NCBI GenBank assembly: GCA_029432775.1
Contig: JAROAZ010000025.1
Span: forward strand, 40,053-104,052
Reading direction: 5' to 3'
DNA from: Pontiellaceae bacterium B12227
GTDB taxonomy: Bacteria; Verrucomicrobiota; Kiritimatiellia; Kiritimatiellales; Pontiellaceae
DNA: 64,000 nt
A program made the position numbers and the translations under genes. The notes beneath the pieces were generated by a model. That model was given only the letters and a program-made list of their open reading frames with translations, did no database searches and was not told the DNA's origin. Positions 52,549-62,100 of this stretch are shown in pieces. The stretch's first letter is position 1. Every line of letters starts with the position of its first letter.

Positions 52549-55500
52549 ATGAAGAATTTAATAGGAATCGCAGGGTTGATTTCAGTCCTTTCCGTCGGCG
52601 TGCAGGCTGCTGATATCAGTTATTCCGGCTCAGTCACTACGGCTGAAATCATAGGGGCTGGGGACAGGCTACTGCAGCGGGACGGAAATACAGCCACGAT
52701 CACAGCCGGGGGCTCTGTAACGATAACAAGCGCGAGCACAGCGGGTTCCCTGCTCGGTCAGCTCTCGACGGGAGCAATGATCATCGATGGAGGCGATTTG
52801 AACGTTTCCGCGTCAGCCAATTTTATCATTGGAAATGGCACGGGCGGGAATGGCTCGATAGATCTGCGTGACGGTTCGCTGACGCTGGCTCCGACGGGTG
52901 ATCTCATCATCGGGCGTGATGCAGGCACTGGAGTGATTACCATCCGTGGGGGCGTGGCTGTTTTAAATCAAAAACCAACTTTTGACACACATGATCCAGC
53001 TGATCCGGGGTTTGGATCAATCGATTTTGCCGACAAAATCGGTGGCGGAACCAGCGACGGCATCCTCACGATCGCCGGGGCGAATGCTGTGTATTATGAA
53101 ACGCTCTACACGGGAGACGATCTGACCTATAACGGGGATAACAGTATCTATTCGTTCTACGAGGTGTTCTCGGTCAGCAATGAAACCCTCAGCGTGCTCC
53201 CGGCAGAGGGAGCCGGGTCCGGCAATGAGGATTCAAGCAGACCTAATGTGATCATGATTTATTATGATGACATGGGCTACAGCGATATGGGGGCGTACGC
53301 TTCGGTGGGTTCTTCGCTCACGCCCAAACTGGATGCGTTTGCAGCAGGTGCGATGCGGTTTACGGCGGGCCATTCAGCCGATGCAGTGTGCACGCCGTCG
53401 CGTTATGCCCTGATGACAGGACGCTATGCCTGGCGCACGTCGTTGAAAACCAGTGTAAATGGAGGATATACGCCATCGCTGATTGAAGATGACCGTTTCA
53501 CGTTTGCAAAAATGTTCAGGTCATTCGGCTATAAAACGGCGATGGTGGGGAAATGGCACATCGGCATGCAGTTCTATAATCCATCCGGTAATCCGATTGG
53601 CGATCTGGGAAACAACTCAAACGTGTTGGATGGTAACAACACGACCATCACCGGTGATTCGATCGATTTTTCGCATGCGGTATCAAGCACTCCATACCAC
53701 AACGGGTTTGATTACTATTTTGGAACGCCGGCTTCGCTGGATATGCCACCTTATGTCTGGCTGGAAAATGATACTGTATTGTTTAAGGGCGGGTTGGTGA
53801 CCAACGGCGTGGTCGATTTCTCCCAGGCGCGCCCGGCAACCAATGCCGATCTGTTGGAGGGCGAGCCCATTGACGCAGTCAATAATGTGCGGGACGGGGT
53901 GTATGACCCGAACTTTATCGTCTCGGACTATCTGCAGGTTCAGGCGGCCAAGGTGGCAGATCTCATTGAGGCCAGGGCGAATGATGGCGCGCCCTTCTTT
54001 ATCTATGTGCCCATGCCGGCGCCTCACAGACCCTGGGCGGTGGATGCGGACTTTGCAGGCAGCACGCCCTACAGTTATGGAGACTATCTCGCCCAGACGG
54101 ATCATTACACAGGCCTGATTCTCGATGCACTGGCCGATCCGGACGGCAACCCGTTGACGGACGACAGCATGGTGAGCAATACGGTGGTCTTTATTTCAAG
54201 TGATAATGGTCCAGAAAAGATCGCCCAAACCGCAAACCTGTCGGCCGGATATGACGGGAATGGTTCATTCCGTGGGCTGAAGCGCGATAATTGGGAGGGG
54301 GGCACCCGGGTTCCCTTTTTGGTTCGGTGGCCGGGAGTGGTCGAGCCCGGTACCACCGACCATGCCTGCTGGCAGGGGGATTTCTTTGCTTCGATAGCGG
54401 AATACCTGCGGTATGATTTCTCCCCGGACGAAGCCCCGGATGCCGAGAGCTTTCTGCCGATCCTTTTGGGGGAAGAGATGCCGACAGCCCGGCGCGAAGG
54501 ATTTATTCAGCATTCCATGAACGGACAGCTGGCCATTGTGGATAAAAACGGAGAATGGAAGCTGCTCGACGGTACGGGTAGCGGCGGTTATGCCGAGACG
54601 TACGATGCCGATAATGTTTTGGTCAGCGGAGTGGGCGGAACGGTCTTCGGAACCCCGCGTCAGCTGTTCAATTTGCTGAACGATCCCGGAGAGCGCACCA
54701 ACCTTCTTACGGTGGCATCACCCACGCAGGACGCGCTGGATAAGGAAGCGGAACTCTATGCCCTGTTGAATGAGTTTCGTGGAAACACGTCCTATGGAAC
54801 GGATGGCGATAGCAATGTGCCGCCGTTTGACAGCGACCGGGACGGTATGGCCAACTATTATGAAAAGCTGTATGACGATCTCGATCTGGATGATCCAACG
54901 GATGCAGACGATGACCTCGAGCCGGACGGTTTAACGAATCTGGAAGAATACGAGGCGGGAACCAGCCCGGTCGATCCGGATTCCGACGGGGATCGGTTGG
55001 GGGACTACCAAGAGGTGCGTACCTATGGAACGCTTCCGATGGATCAACATTCCGATGCGGATCTCCTGCCCGACGGCGATGAGGTTCTGATTTGGGGCAC
55101 CGATCCGCTAAGCGCGGACACGGACTTGGACGGTGCAAGCGATGACTATGAACTCTCGGTATTTACCAACCCTAACAACTCGGAATCGGTTCCCGGTTCC
55201 GGTAGCGGAGGCCTGGTCGAGATTGAACTCAGCCCCTCCGTGGTGCAGTTGGCTGGATATAACGGGACAGCAAATGACCCGGCGGTTGAGGGCGATGCCT
55301 CCAGCGGTTGGGCTGAAGCGGGCAGCACGTTTGTCCGGTCGCGCTCCGCGACTGGCAGTAACCCGCAATGGAAGACGCAGCTGTTTCTCCATTTCGATCT
55401 GAGTGCGATTCCGGCGGGATTTTCAAGCGCACGGTTGCGCATTCACCAGAACAACCGGCTGAATACTCAATACAGTGCCGATCTTCAGGTGGCTCGCGTG

Positions 55501-56262
55501 ACCGAGGGCTGGGATAGTTCCGTCGGAAACTATCCCGTCTATGACAGCACCGGGGTTGCGGATGCGCTGGTGTTTGGCAACAACAGTGACTTCGGTACAG
55601 CAATCGACGCATCCGGATTCTTTAGCGGTACGGTCGGAGTCCCGGGTACGGATGAAGGGTTTGATGTAACGTCTCTTGTGGAGGGCTGGTTCAATGGGTC
55701 CATCTCCAACTGCGGGTTGCGCGTGGCATTCGACGAGGAGGCTTTAGTCGGCGCGGCTTTTTCCGAAACCGATGATCCAGCCACCATCAGCCAGAATGAG
55801 GCGCTACAACTGATCCTGTCTGTGAACTCGGCTTCGCGGGCGGATGTGGATAGCGACGAGGACGACTTGTTGGACAGCTATGAAATGGATCATTTCGGGA
55901 ACCTGGATCACGGCGGCGGAGACGACAGCGATAACGACGGCGTGATCAACTTTGTTGAACAGTCGCTCGGGAGCGATCCGAGCACGAACGCTTCGCTTCC
56001 GGTGATCCAGCTGTTCACGACCAACGCGGCAGATGTCGCATTGAGCTATCACCGCTATAACAAGGCAGGGTTGGGGGTTGAGGTGCTGGTTTCCGAGGAT
56101 ATGACGGAATGGACGGATTTCACCCGATTCTATCAGGTCGCGGATCCCGCGCCTGCCAGCGAACTCGGTGATGGGTACGACAAGGTCTTACTGCAACCCG
56201 TGTCCACGCTGCCGGGACAATTGTTCTATAAGATCCACATCCATACTTACACGGATGAGTGA
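52549..56262 (+). CDS. Repeat-leader sulfatase with calcium-type repeats
   Basis: 1237 residues. Signal peptide and beta-repeat leader (about 1-215) are nearly the same as in the previous gene; the sulfatase begins right after LSVLPAEGAGSG. Sulfatase motifs: YYDDMGYSDMGAY, CTPSR (Cys281), GKWHIG with His present, PMPAPHRPW and SSDNGPE. After it come Asp-rich thrombospondin-type-3 repeats (about 760-880, DPDSDGDRLGDYQE, DTDLDGASDDYE), a DNRLRE-like beta domain (about 890-1090, LFLHFDLSAIP), another Asp-rich repeat and a C-terminal domain. Calcium binding by such Asp repeats is known from the family; adhesion is inferred. AAGGAAATGAA precedes the ATG. It is the last of the four repeat-leader genes. 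Confidence 0.88.
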   Translation: MKNLIGIAGLISVLSVGVQAADISYSGSVTTAEIIGAGDRLLQRDGNTATITAGGSVTITSASTAGSLLGQLSTGAMIIDGGDLNVSASANFIIGNGTGGNGSIDLRDGSLTLAPTGDLIIGRDAGTGVITIRGGVAVLNQKPTFDTHDPADPGFGSIDFADKIGGGTSDGILTIAGANAVYYETLYTGDDLTYNGDNSIYSFYEVFSVSNETLSVLPAEGAGSGNEDSSRPNVIMIYYDDMGYSDMGAYASVGSSLTPKLDAFAAGAMRFTAGHSADAVCTPSRYALMTGRYAWRTSLKTSVNGGYTPSLIEDDRFTFAKMFRSFGYKTAMVGKWHIGMQFYNPSGNPIGDLGNNSNVLDGNNTTITGDSIDFSHAVSSTPYHNGFDYYFGTPASLDMPPYVWLENDTVLFKGGLVTNGVVDFSQARPATNADLLEGEPIDAVNNVRDGVYDPNFIVSDYLQVQAAKVADLIEARANDGAPFFIYVPMPAPHRPWAVDADFAGSTPYSYGDYLAQTDHYTGLILDALADPDGNPLTDDSMVSNTVVFISSDNGPEKIAQTANLSAGYDGNGSFRGLKRDNWEGGTRVPFLVRWPGVVEPGTTDHACWQGDFFASIAEYLRYDFSPDEAPDAESFLPILLGEEMPTARREGFIQHSMNGQLAIVDKNGEWKLLDGTGSGGYAETYDADNVLVSGVGGTVFGTPRQLFNLLNDPGERTNLLTVASPTQDALDKEAELYALLNEFRGNTSYGTDGDSNVPPFDSDRDGMANYYEKLYDDLDLDDPTDADDDLEPDGLTNLEEYEAGTSPVDPDSDGDRLGDYQEVRTYGTLPMDQHSDADLLPDGDEVLIWGTDPLSADTDLDGASDDYELSVFTNPNNSESVPGSGSGGLVEIELSPSVVQLAGYNGTANDPAVEGDASSGWAEAGSTFVRSRSATGSNPQWKTQLFLHFDLSAIPAGFSSARLRIHQNNRLNTQYSADLQVARVTEGWDSSVGNYPVYDSTGVADALVFGNNSDFGTAIDASGFFSGTVGVPGTDEGFDVTSLVEGWFNGSISNCGLRVAFDEEALVGAAFSETDDPATISQNEALQLILSVNSASRADVDSDEDDLLDSYEMDHFGNLDHGGGDDSDNDGVINFVEQSLGSDPSTNASLPVIQLFTTNAADVALSYHRYNKAGLGVEVLVSEDMTEWTDFTRFYQVADPAPASELGDGYDKVLLQPVSTLPGQLFYKIHIHTYTDE

Positions 56263-56503
56263 GTAGGCTCTTGTATATGATAATACGTAAATTGGAAAAT
56301 CAGTCTGGTCATTCAGGAAAAGGTTAAAATAGCTGATCGGAGAAGGAATGTCCGGTTCAGAGTGGGTATCTAGGCGGTGTTTTAAATGGATCTCCCCGCC
56401 GGGTCGGAAGCGCTGGTAACTTTCCTCTGCAATGACAAAGGAGAAGGTGGCGTCGGAAATAGGGCCAGCACTTTCAGAATAACCAGTTGTAAAAGGAGTA
56501 TTT
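56263..56503 (+). other. Intergenic region without recognised gene
   Basis: 241 bases between the repeat-leader family and the GH95 gene. No known RNA, repeat or credible open frame was recognised. It ends in AAAAGGAG, the Shine-Dalgarno for ATG 56504. Confidence 0.4.
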
Positions 56504-58945
56504 ATGGATAAGCGGATTCTAGGAGCGGGTCTCGTGCTGCTGACAACGGTGCAGGTGTGGGGCTACGGCGAAGCGAAACGAAAGCTGAATGATTATCGGG
56601 CCAAGCTGATAACCGAATCGGCTAGCGAGCTGATCGGGCAGGCCACTGCGCCGGAGTCGGTGGACACGCTTTGGTACCGGCAACCGGCACGGAACTGGAA
56701 CGAGGCGCTGCCGATCGGCAACGGGCGTCTGGGTGGTATGGTGTATGGCGGCATCAGCCGGGAATGGATCCAGTTGAACGAGGATTCGCTCTGGTCGGGA
56801 GCGGCGATCGACTACTACAAACCGAATGGTCCCGCCGTGATAAAGCAGGCCCGGGAGATGATTTTTGCGGGCAACTACGCCGGTGCCGAAAAGCTGATCC
56901 AAAGCAAGTTTCTCAGTCCTCGTTTTCCTTCGGGCACCCATACGTATCAAATGCTGGGCGATCTGGAGTTGACCTTCCAACCTTTGGAAAAAGTGAAGAA
57001 CTACCGCCGGGACCTGGATCTCGATCAGGCAGTCGCGCGGGTTCAATATGAAGTGGATGGGGTTAACTATCTGCGCGAAATTTTTTCCAGTCCTGTGGAC
57101 GAAGTCATTGTGGTGCGCATCAGTGCTGATCAACCCGGCAAGGTGGCGTTCGATGCCGCGTTGCAGCGTAAGTTTCATGCCGACATTAAAGCCGTAGGCA
57201 ACGACGGGATCGTCATGTCCGGCAAATGCCAAAGCACCGTAAAGAAAACCAGGCCTTCGGGGGCAGAGGGCGTTCAATATGCGGCGCACTTGAAAGTCAT
57301 TCCCCAGGGCGGATCGGTGAAGGCCGAGAATGGAAAGCTGAAGGTTGCGGGTGCCGACTCGGCGCTGGTTTTCATTACGGCGGCGACCGATTTTCGGGGT
57401 GCAGACCCGTTGGCGCTCAGCCGGAAACAATTGGCTGATGCGGCAGGTAAAAAATATCCGGATCTCCTGAAAGATCATGTGGCGGAACACCAGCGCCTAT
57501 ATCGTCGAGTAAAACTGGATCTGGGCGGCGACGATGCGGCACAGCGGCCCACTGACGAACGGTTGGATGCGCTTGAAGAGGGCGGGGCACCGGATCTTCA
57601 GCTCACTACGCTTTACTTCAATTTTGGGCGTTATCTGATGATTTCCAGTTCCCGTCCGGGCGGAATGGCGACCAATCTGCAGGGCCTCTGGGCCGAAGGC
57701 TATAAGCCGCCGTGGAATGCCGATTATCACATTAACATCAACATTCAGATGAACTATTGGATGACACAACCGTGCAACCTGGCCGAATGCCACGAACCTT
57801 TTTTTGATTTTATTGAATCGCTGGTGCCGAGCGGTCGCAAAACGGCCCGCACCCTGTTCGATTGCGACGGCTTCGTGGCGGGGCACACTTCCGATATCTG
57901 GGGCAATGCCTGGCTGTTCGGAAACAATCGCTATGGCATGTGGGTCACAGGCCCGGCCTGGTGCATTCGTCAGTTCTGGGAATACTGGCTCTTTAGCGGC
58001 GATCGCACATTCCTGGAGGAGCGGGCCTATCCGTTGATGAAGGAATCGTGCGAATTTTTCGTAGATTTCCTGGTGGAAGATCCAAAGACTGGAAAGCTGG
58101 TATCGGGTCCGACCACGTCACCGGAGAACAATTTCAAAGCGCCGGATGGAGCAAAAAAAGCGTGCCTGTCCATGGGCCCCGCCATGGATCAACAGATTAT
58201 CTATGAGCTGTTCACACATACCATCCTGACATCGGAAATCCTGAACAAAGACGAGGCATTTCGCCAGACACTGAAAGACCTCCGATCGAGATTGGCCGAT
58301 CCCGTGAAGGTCGGTGCAGACGGTCGTGTTCTGGAATGGCAGGAAGGGCTGGTGGAAGTCATGCCGGATCACCGGCATATCTCGCACCTCTATGCGCTGC
58401 ATCCCTCCTGGCAGATCTCTCCCGGTACCACGCCGGAATGGGCGGCCGCCGCCCGTAAAACGATTGATCATCGTTTGGCCAGCGGCGGTGCAGGGACCGG
58501 CTGGAGCCGCGCGTGGACCATTAACTTTTTTGCCCGTCTGCTGGATGGTGATAAATGTGCCGAAAATATTCAGGCCCTATTTGTAAAATCTACGCTGCCC
58601 AATCTGCTGGATGTACATCCTCCGTTCCAGATCGACGGCAACTTTGGGGCCACGGCCGGGATTGCCGAAATGCTGCTGCAGTCGCACGAGGAGGCCAATG
58701 AGGGAACTCCGACGATTGTTCTACTACCCGCATTGCCGAAGGTCTGGGCGGATGGCTCGGTTAAAGGATTGATGGCGCGCGGCGGTTTTGAGATCGAACT
58801 GACCTGGAAAAACGGTGCGCTCACATCGGCAAGTCTGCTGTCGAAGCGGGGCAGTTCATGCCGGGTTCGCTATGGCGAAAAAGAGATTACGCTGAAAACC
58901 GAAGCGGGCAAAAGCTACGACCTGCCAGTGCGTAAGAACCCTTAA
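56504..58945 (+). CDS. GH95 alpha-L-fucosidase-like enzyme
   Basis: 813 residues with a short signal-peptide-like start (MDKRILGAGLVLLTTVQVWG). Landmarks: ALPIGNGRLGGMVYGG, GLWAEGYKPPWNADYHININIQMNYW, TSPEN (Glu541, predicted acid/base), HRHISHLYALHPSW, GWSRAWTINFFARLLDG and HPPFQIDGNFGATAGIAEMLLQSH (Asp711). Unlike the GH95 gene at 22145, the H-I-N-I-N motif is intact (His409, Asn411, Asn413), as in characterised alpha-1,2-L-fucosidases, which invert the linkage using an Asp activated by Asn. The N-terminus has about 50 residues between leader and catalytic start. It stands alone between surface-protein genes. Likely role is removing terminal fucose (or L-galactose) from host or algal glycans outside the cytoplasm. 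Confidence 0.92.
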   Translation: MDKRILGAGLVLLTTVQVWGYGEAKRKLNDYRAKLITESASELIGQATAPESVDTLWYRQPARNWNEALPIGNGRLGGMVYGGISREWIQLNEDSLWSGAAIDYYKPNGPAVIKQAREMIFAGNYAGAEKLIQSKFLSPRFPSGTHTYQMLGDLELTFQPLEKVKNYRRDLDLDQAVARVQYEVDGVNYLREIFSSPVDEVIVVRISADQPGKVAFDAALQRKFHADIKAVGNDGIVMSGKCQSTVKKTRPSGAEGVQYAAHLKVIPQGGSVKAENGKLKVAGADSALVFITAATDFRGADPLALSRKQLADAAGKKYPDLLKDHVAEHQRLYRRVKLDLGGDDAAQRPTDERLDALEEGGAPDLQLTTLYFNFGRYLMISSSRPGGMATNLQGLWAEGYKPPWNADYHININIQMNYWMTQPCNLAECHEPFFDFIESLVPSGRKTARTLFDCDGFVAGHTSDIWGNAWLFGNNRYGMWVTGPAWCIRQFWEYWLFSGDRTFLEERAYPLMKESCEFFVDFLVEDPKTGKLVSGPTTSPENNFKAPDGAKKACLSMGPAMDQQIIYELFTHTILTSEILNKDEAFRQTLKDLRSRLADPVKVGADGRVLEWQEGLVEVMPDHRHISHLYALHPSWQISPGTTPEWAAAARKTIDHRLASGGAGTGWSRAWTINFFARLLDGDKCAENIQALFVKSTLPNLLDVHPPFQIDGNFGATAGIAEMLLQSHEEANEGTPTIVLLPALPKVWADGSVKGLMARGGFEIELTWKNGALTSASLLSKRGSSCRVRYGEKEITLKTEAGKSYDLPVRKNP
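56975..56990. repeat. Dispersed palindrome TTCCAACCTTTGGAAA
   Basis: Exact consensus match, in frame TTC-CAA-CCT-TTG-GAA (FQPLE). Confidence 0.7.
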
Positions 58946-59165
58946 CCCCCGTGACAATTAGTGATGATTAGTGGTTTGAAAACAGTAGGGATAAAACGAA
59001 AGAAATGGTTGTTGAAAGGTTTGCTGGCCCCTGGCCCCTAGCCTGTGATGCCCGGTGTGGCGTGATCGCGTCACATGACAATTGATGAACAGATGGTAAC
59101 GTGGTGTGTCTTTTTTTGTAAAAGAAGTTTTCTCGAACCCGCCAATGACAGAATGGATGAATGAT
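58946..59165 (+). promoter_or_regulatory. Upstream region of the giant GH128-like gene
   Basis: 220 bases without a gene. TTAGTGATGATTAGTGG (about 58957) and CCCCTGGCCCCTAGCC (about 59030) look like common intergenic repeat phrases. The palindrome plus ATGACA lies at 59057-59080. Confidence 0.5.
59057..59080 (+). promoter_or_regulatory. GTGGCG palindrome + ATGACA, copy 4
   Basis: GTGGCGTGATCGCGTCAC then ATGACA, the least symmetrical copy, 86 bases before the start at 59166. Confidence 0.65.
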
Positions 59166-62100
59166 ATGAAAAAAACGATTGGAATACTTTTGGGGCTGGG
59201 CCTCGCCTGCGGCGCAAACGCTGCGATCCTTGCCGGCTATGATTTCAGCAGCAGTAAATCCGCTACGACGGTGGCTTCCGGAGCCAGCGCCGGTGCGGTT
59301 ACAGCCGCGGGGGGAGCAGCGAACAATTATAATATTGTGACGAGCATCGGCGACAATACGGGATTCGCGGCCAGCGGAACCGCTTTTGGTTCGACCGCCG
59401 CCGGCTGTATTAGCTCTACGAGTGAGGGGTGTACCGCAACGGATCTCGCCGGTGCGATTTCTGACGGTGATTACTACACGGTTACCATCACGGCGGATGT
59501 GGCCGGGACGCTTGATCTGACCGGATTCTCGATTGATAAGGCGGTTAGAACGAATTTTATTGCCAGGGTTGCGAACGAGTGGAACGTTTGTGCCAAGGTG
59601 AACGGGGATGCGAGCGCCTGGAGTACGACTGATGCGCTGATAGCCTCCATGACGACCACCACCTCAGAGAGCCTCTCGCCTTTTGAGAGCACGTTTATCG
59701 ACCTGTCCACGGGTTCATCGTTCGGAACAACCTTCCAGGGATTGGATTCTGTCGAGTTCCGTATTTATGTGTGGGGTGCGAGCGGGGCTTCCTATTCCAA
59801 TGCCCAGCGGACGGATCAAATTGTGGTTGAAGGCTCGGTTCCGGAAGCGCCGGAGCCGCCCGAAACGGTGTACAGCTCGGACACCGTGTTTAACCTGGCA
59901 AAATACCAATCCCGTTCTGCCGATTCGGCCAACAGCAGTTCGACACCGAAACAGTACGGCAACGACGGCTTTGTGACGCAGGAAAACCGCTGGGTCAGCG
60001 ATAGTACCGGCTCGCACTGGTTTGAAGTGGAGCTGGCGGTGCCGATGGAAATCGGCAGTGCACACCTCTACAGCGGGGACACGTCAAACGGCGGCCTCTC
60101 GGACTTTGTGTTGCAATACTACAACGGTTCCAGCTGGACTGATATTGCGGGAACCTCTTTTTCGGGGATTGGGCTGCGGGAGCAAAACCTGTCGTTTGAC
60201 GCTCCTGTTACTGCGCAGCGGTTCCGCCTAACCACGACCGATGTCACGGCCCGCATCCGGGAGTTGGCGCTCTATCCGCCGACCTCAGACGGGCTGCCGG
60301 TTCGGTTCGGCATGGATCTGGATCTGAATGTTGCGAAAATGCGGCAGTTTGCTTATTCCTCCGTGGACGGCGTCAACTATCCCGGGCTGGCGATCGACGG
60401 CTATGTCGACGATTCCTCCGCCTGGGCCAGTACCGACGCCGCCGGCCCGCACCAGTTTCAAGTGCATTTCCCGGAGGACAATAATACTTCGCAGAGCGAG
60501 CTGATCCGCGGCATCCATCTGTATTCCGGTTTTGAAGGGCAGCCCGCAACGGTAATGGAAGATTTTACGGTGGAATATCACAACGGCTCCGCCTGGGTCG
60601 CCTTTTCCGGCGGCACGGTATCGGGCAACACCAACGAAAACCTGAGCCTTTGGTTCGATACGGCGGTCGCGGCCGCCAAAGTCCGCGTCTATACCACTGA
60701 CTCCAAGCAGGCGGTGATCCGCGAGCTGGTGGTGTTTGCTGAAAACGACGGCGACGAATATCCGCTCTGGACCGATGCGCTGAACCAAGCGCCGCCGGCC
60801 AACCATTTCATGGAGTATGAGAACGACTACCACAGCATTGAAAACCGTTCCAATGGTTGGAACCTTTCAACTTCGGCCAATGGATCAGCCATCACAACCA
60901 GCGAACCGCAGTTCCAGGTGCTGTATAATTTCGGAACCGACACGTTCCGTCTGCGTAGCAGGGAGACCGAACGCTGCTTCGAGGTTTCGCTGGCATCGAC
61001 CAACGAAGGCGCGGCGATTGTGGAGGGCGACTATTCCTCCATGCCGCATCAGCGCTGGCGTCTGGCAGATGCCGGTGACGGCGAGCATGTCAAAATTGTG
61101 AATGCCTGGAGCGGGCTGGTGCTCGGGCTGGAAGGCACCAATGTGGTACAGGTCGCCGACGGTTCCGAGTTTTCCAAACATTGGAAAATCAACTATGAAA
61201 CCCATTTCCCGAAAAAAGGTCAGGCGTCGCATTTCCATTTCAGCTTTATGTACCAAGCCAGCTGGGCCTACCGCTGGACCTGGTCGAATGAAAATGATCT
61301 GGAGTACGGTCAGTATTACCCGATGCAAAACGGCAGCATGAGTTCCGCTACGCCCGGTATCCTGCCTTATCAGCCGGGATGGTATGGACGCGCCAACTGC
61401 ACTGTTGCAATGGGATTCAACGAGCCGGATAACAAGGATCAGGCAAATATGGAGGCAGAAACTGCCGTGTATCAATGGCCCCGTATGGAGCGTATGCGTC
61501 TTCCTCTTCTGGGACCCAATCCAGACGGTCTCAATAATACCTGGCGTCAAGACTATGAAGCGCTCGCTCAGGAGCAGGGGCTCCGTTCCGAATATATGGG
61601 CATGCACGAGTATGAACCGCTGGGAGCTTCTACCGGTAGCCCGTCCACGCTCTTCAGCCGCATGCAGACGCTGTACAATGCATATGGCAAGGATATCATG
61701 TTGACCGAGTTTGCCGTCCGCGACTTCGCTGGAGATAAAACTACCTGGAGCCGCAACCATGTCTACAACTGGCTGGCGGAATTCATGTGGCGTGCCGAAG
61801 GCGTGGAATATCTCAAGGGCTGGTCGATCTTTGAGTTTGGAACGGGCGGAGATCCGACGACGACGGATGCCTGCGCAGCGAGTCAATTGCCCACCGAGAT
61901 GAATTCCCCGAAGCTTTGTCTGCACTACAACAATGATTCAACAAACCCCGGCTACGAAGATCTGACCGAGTGTGGCCTGCTGCTCGCCGGCTGGGATGGG
62001 GTCGATGAGGTGGTGAATGACAAACCCTATATTATTCACAATAAAGGGATCTATTTGCGTCTGATCGATGATCCGTCTTTAAGCACTGTGACCACCGCCG

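Noticed and set aside
56263..56503. Riboswitch upstream of the GH95 gene
   Set aside because: Some GC-rich segments could pair, but no known aptamer pattern was recognised.
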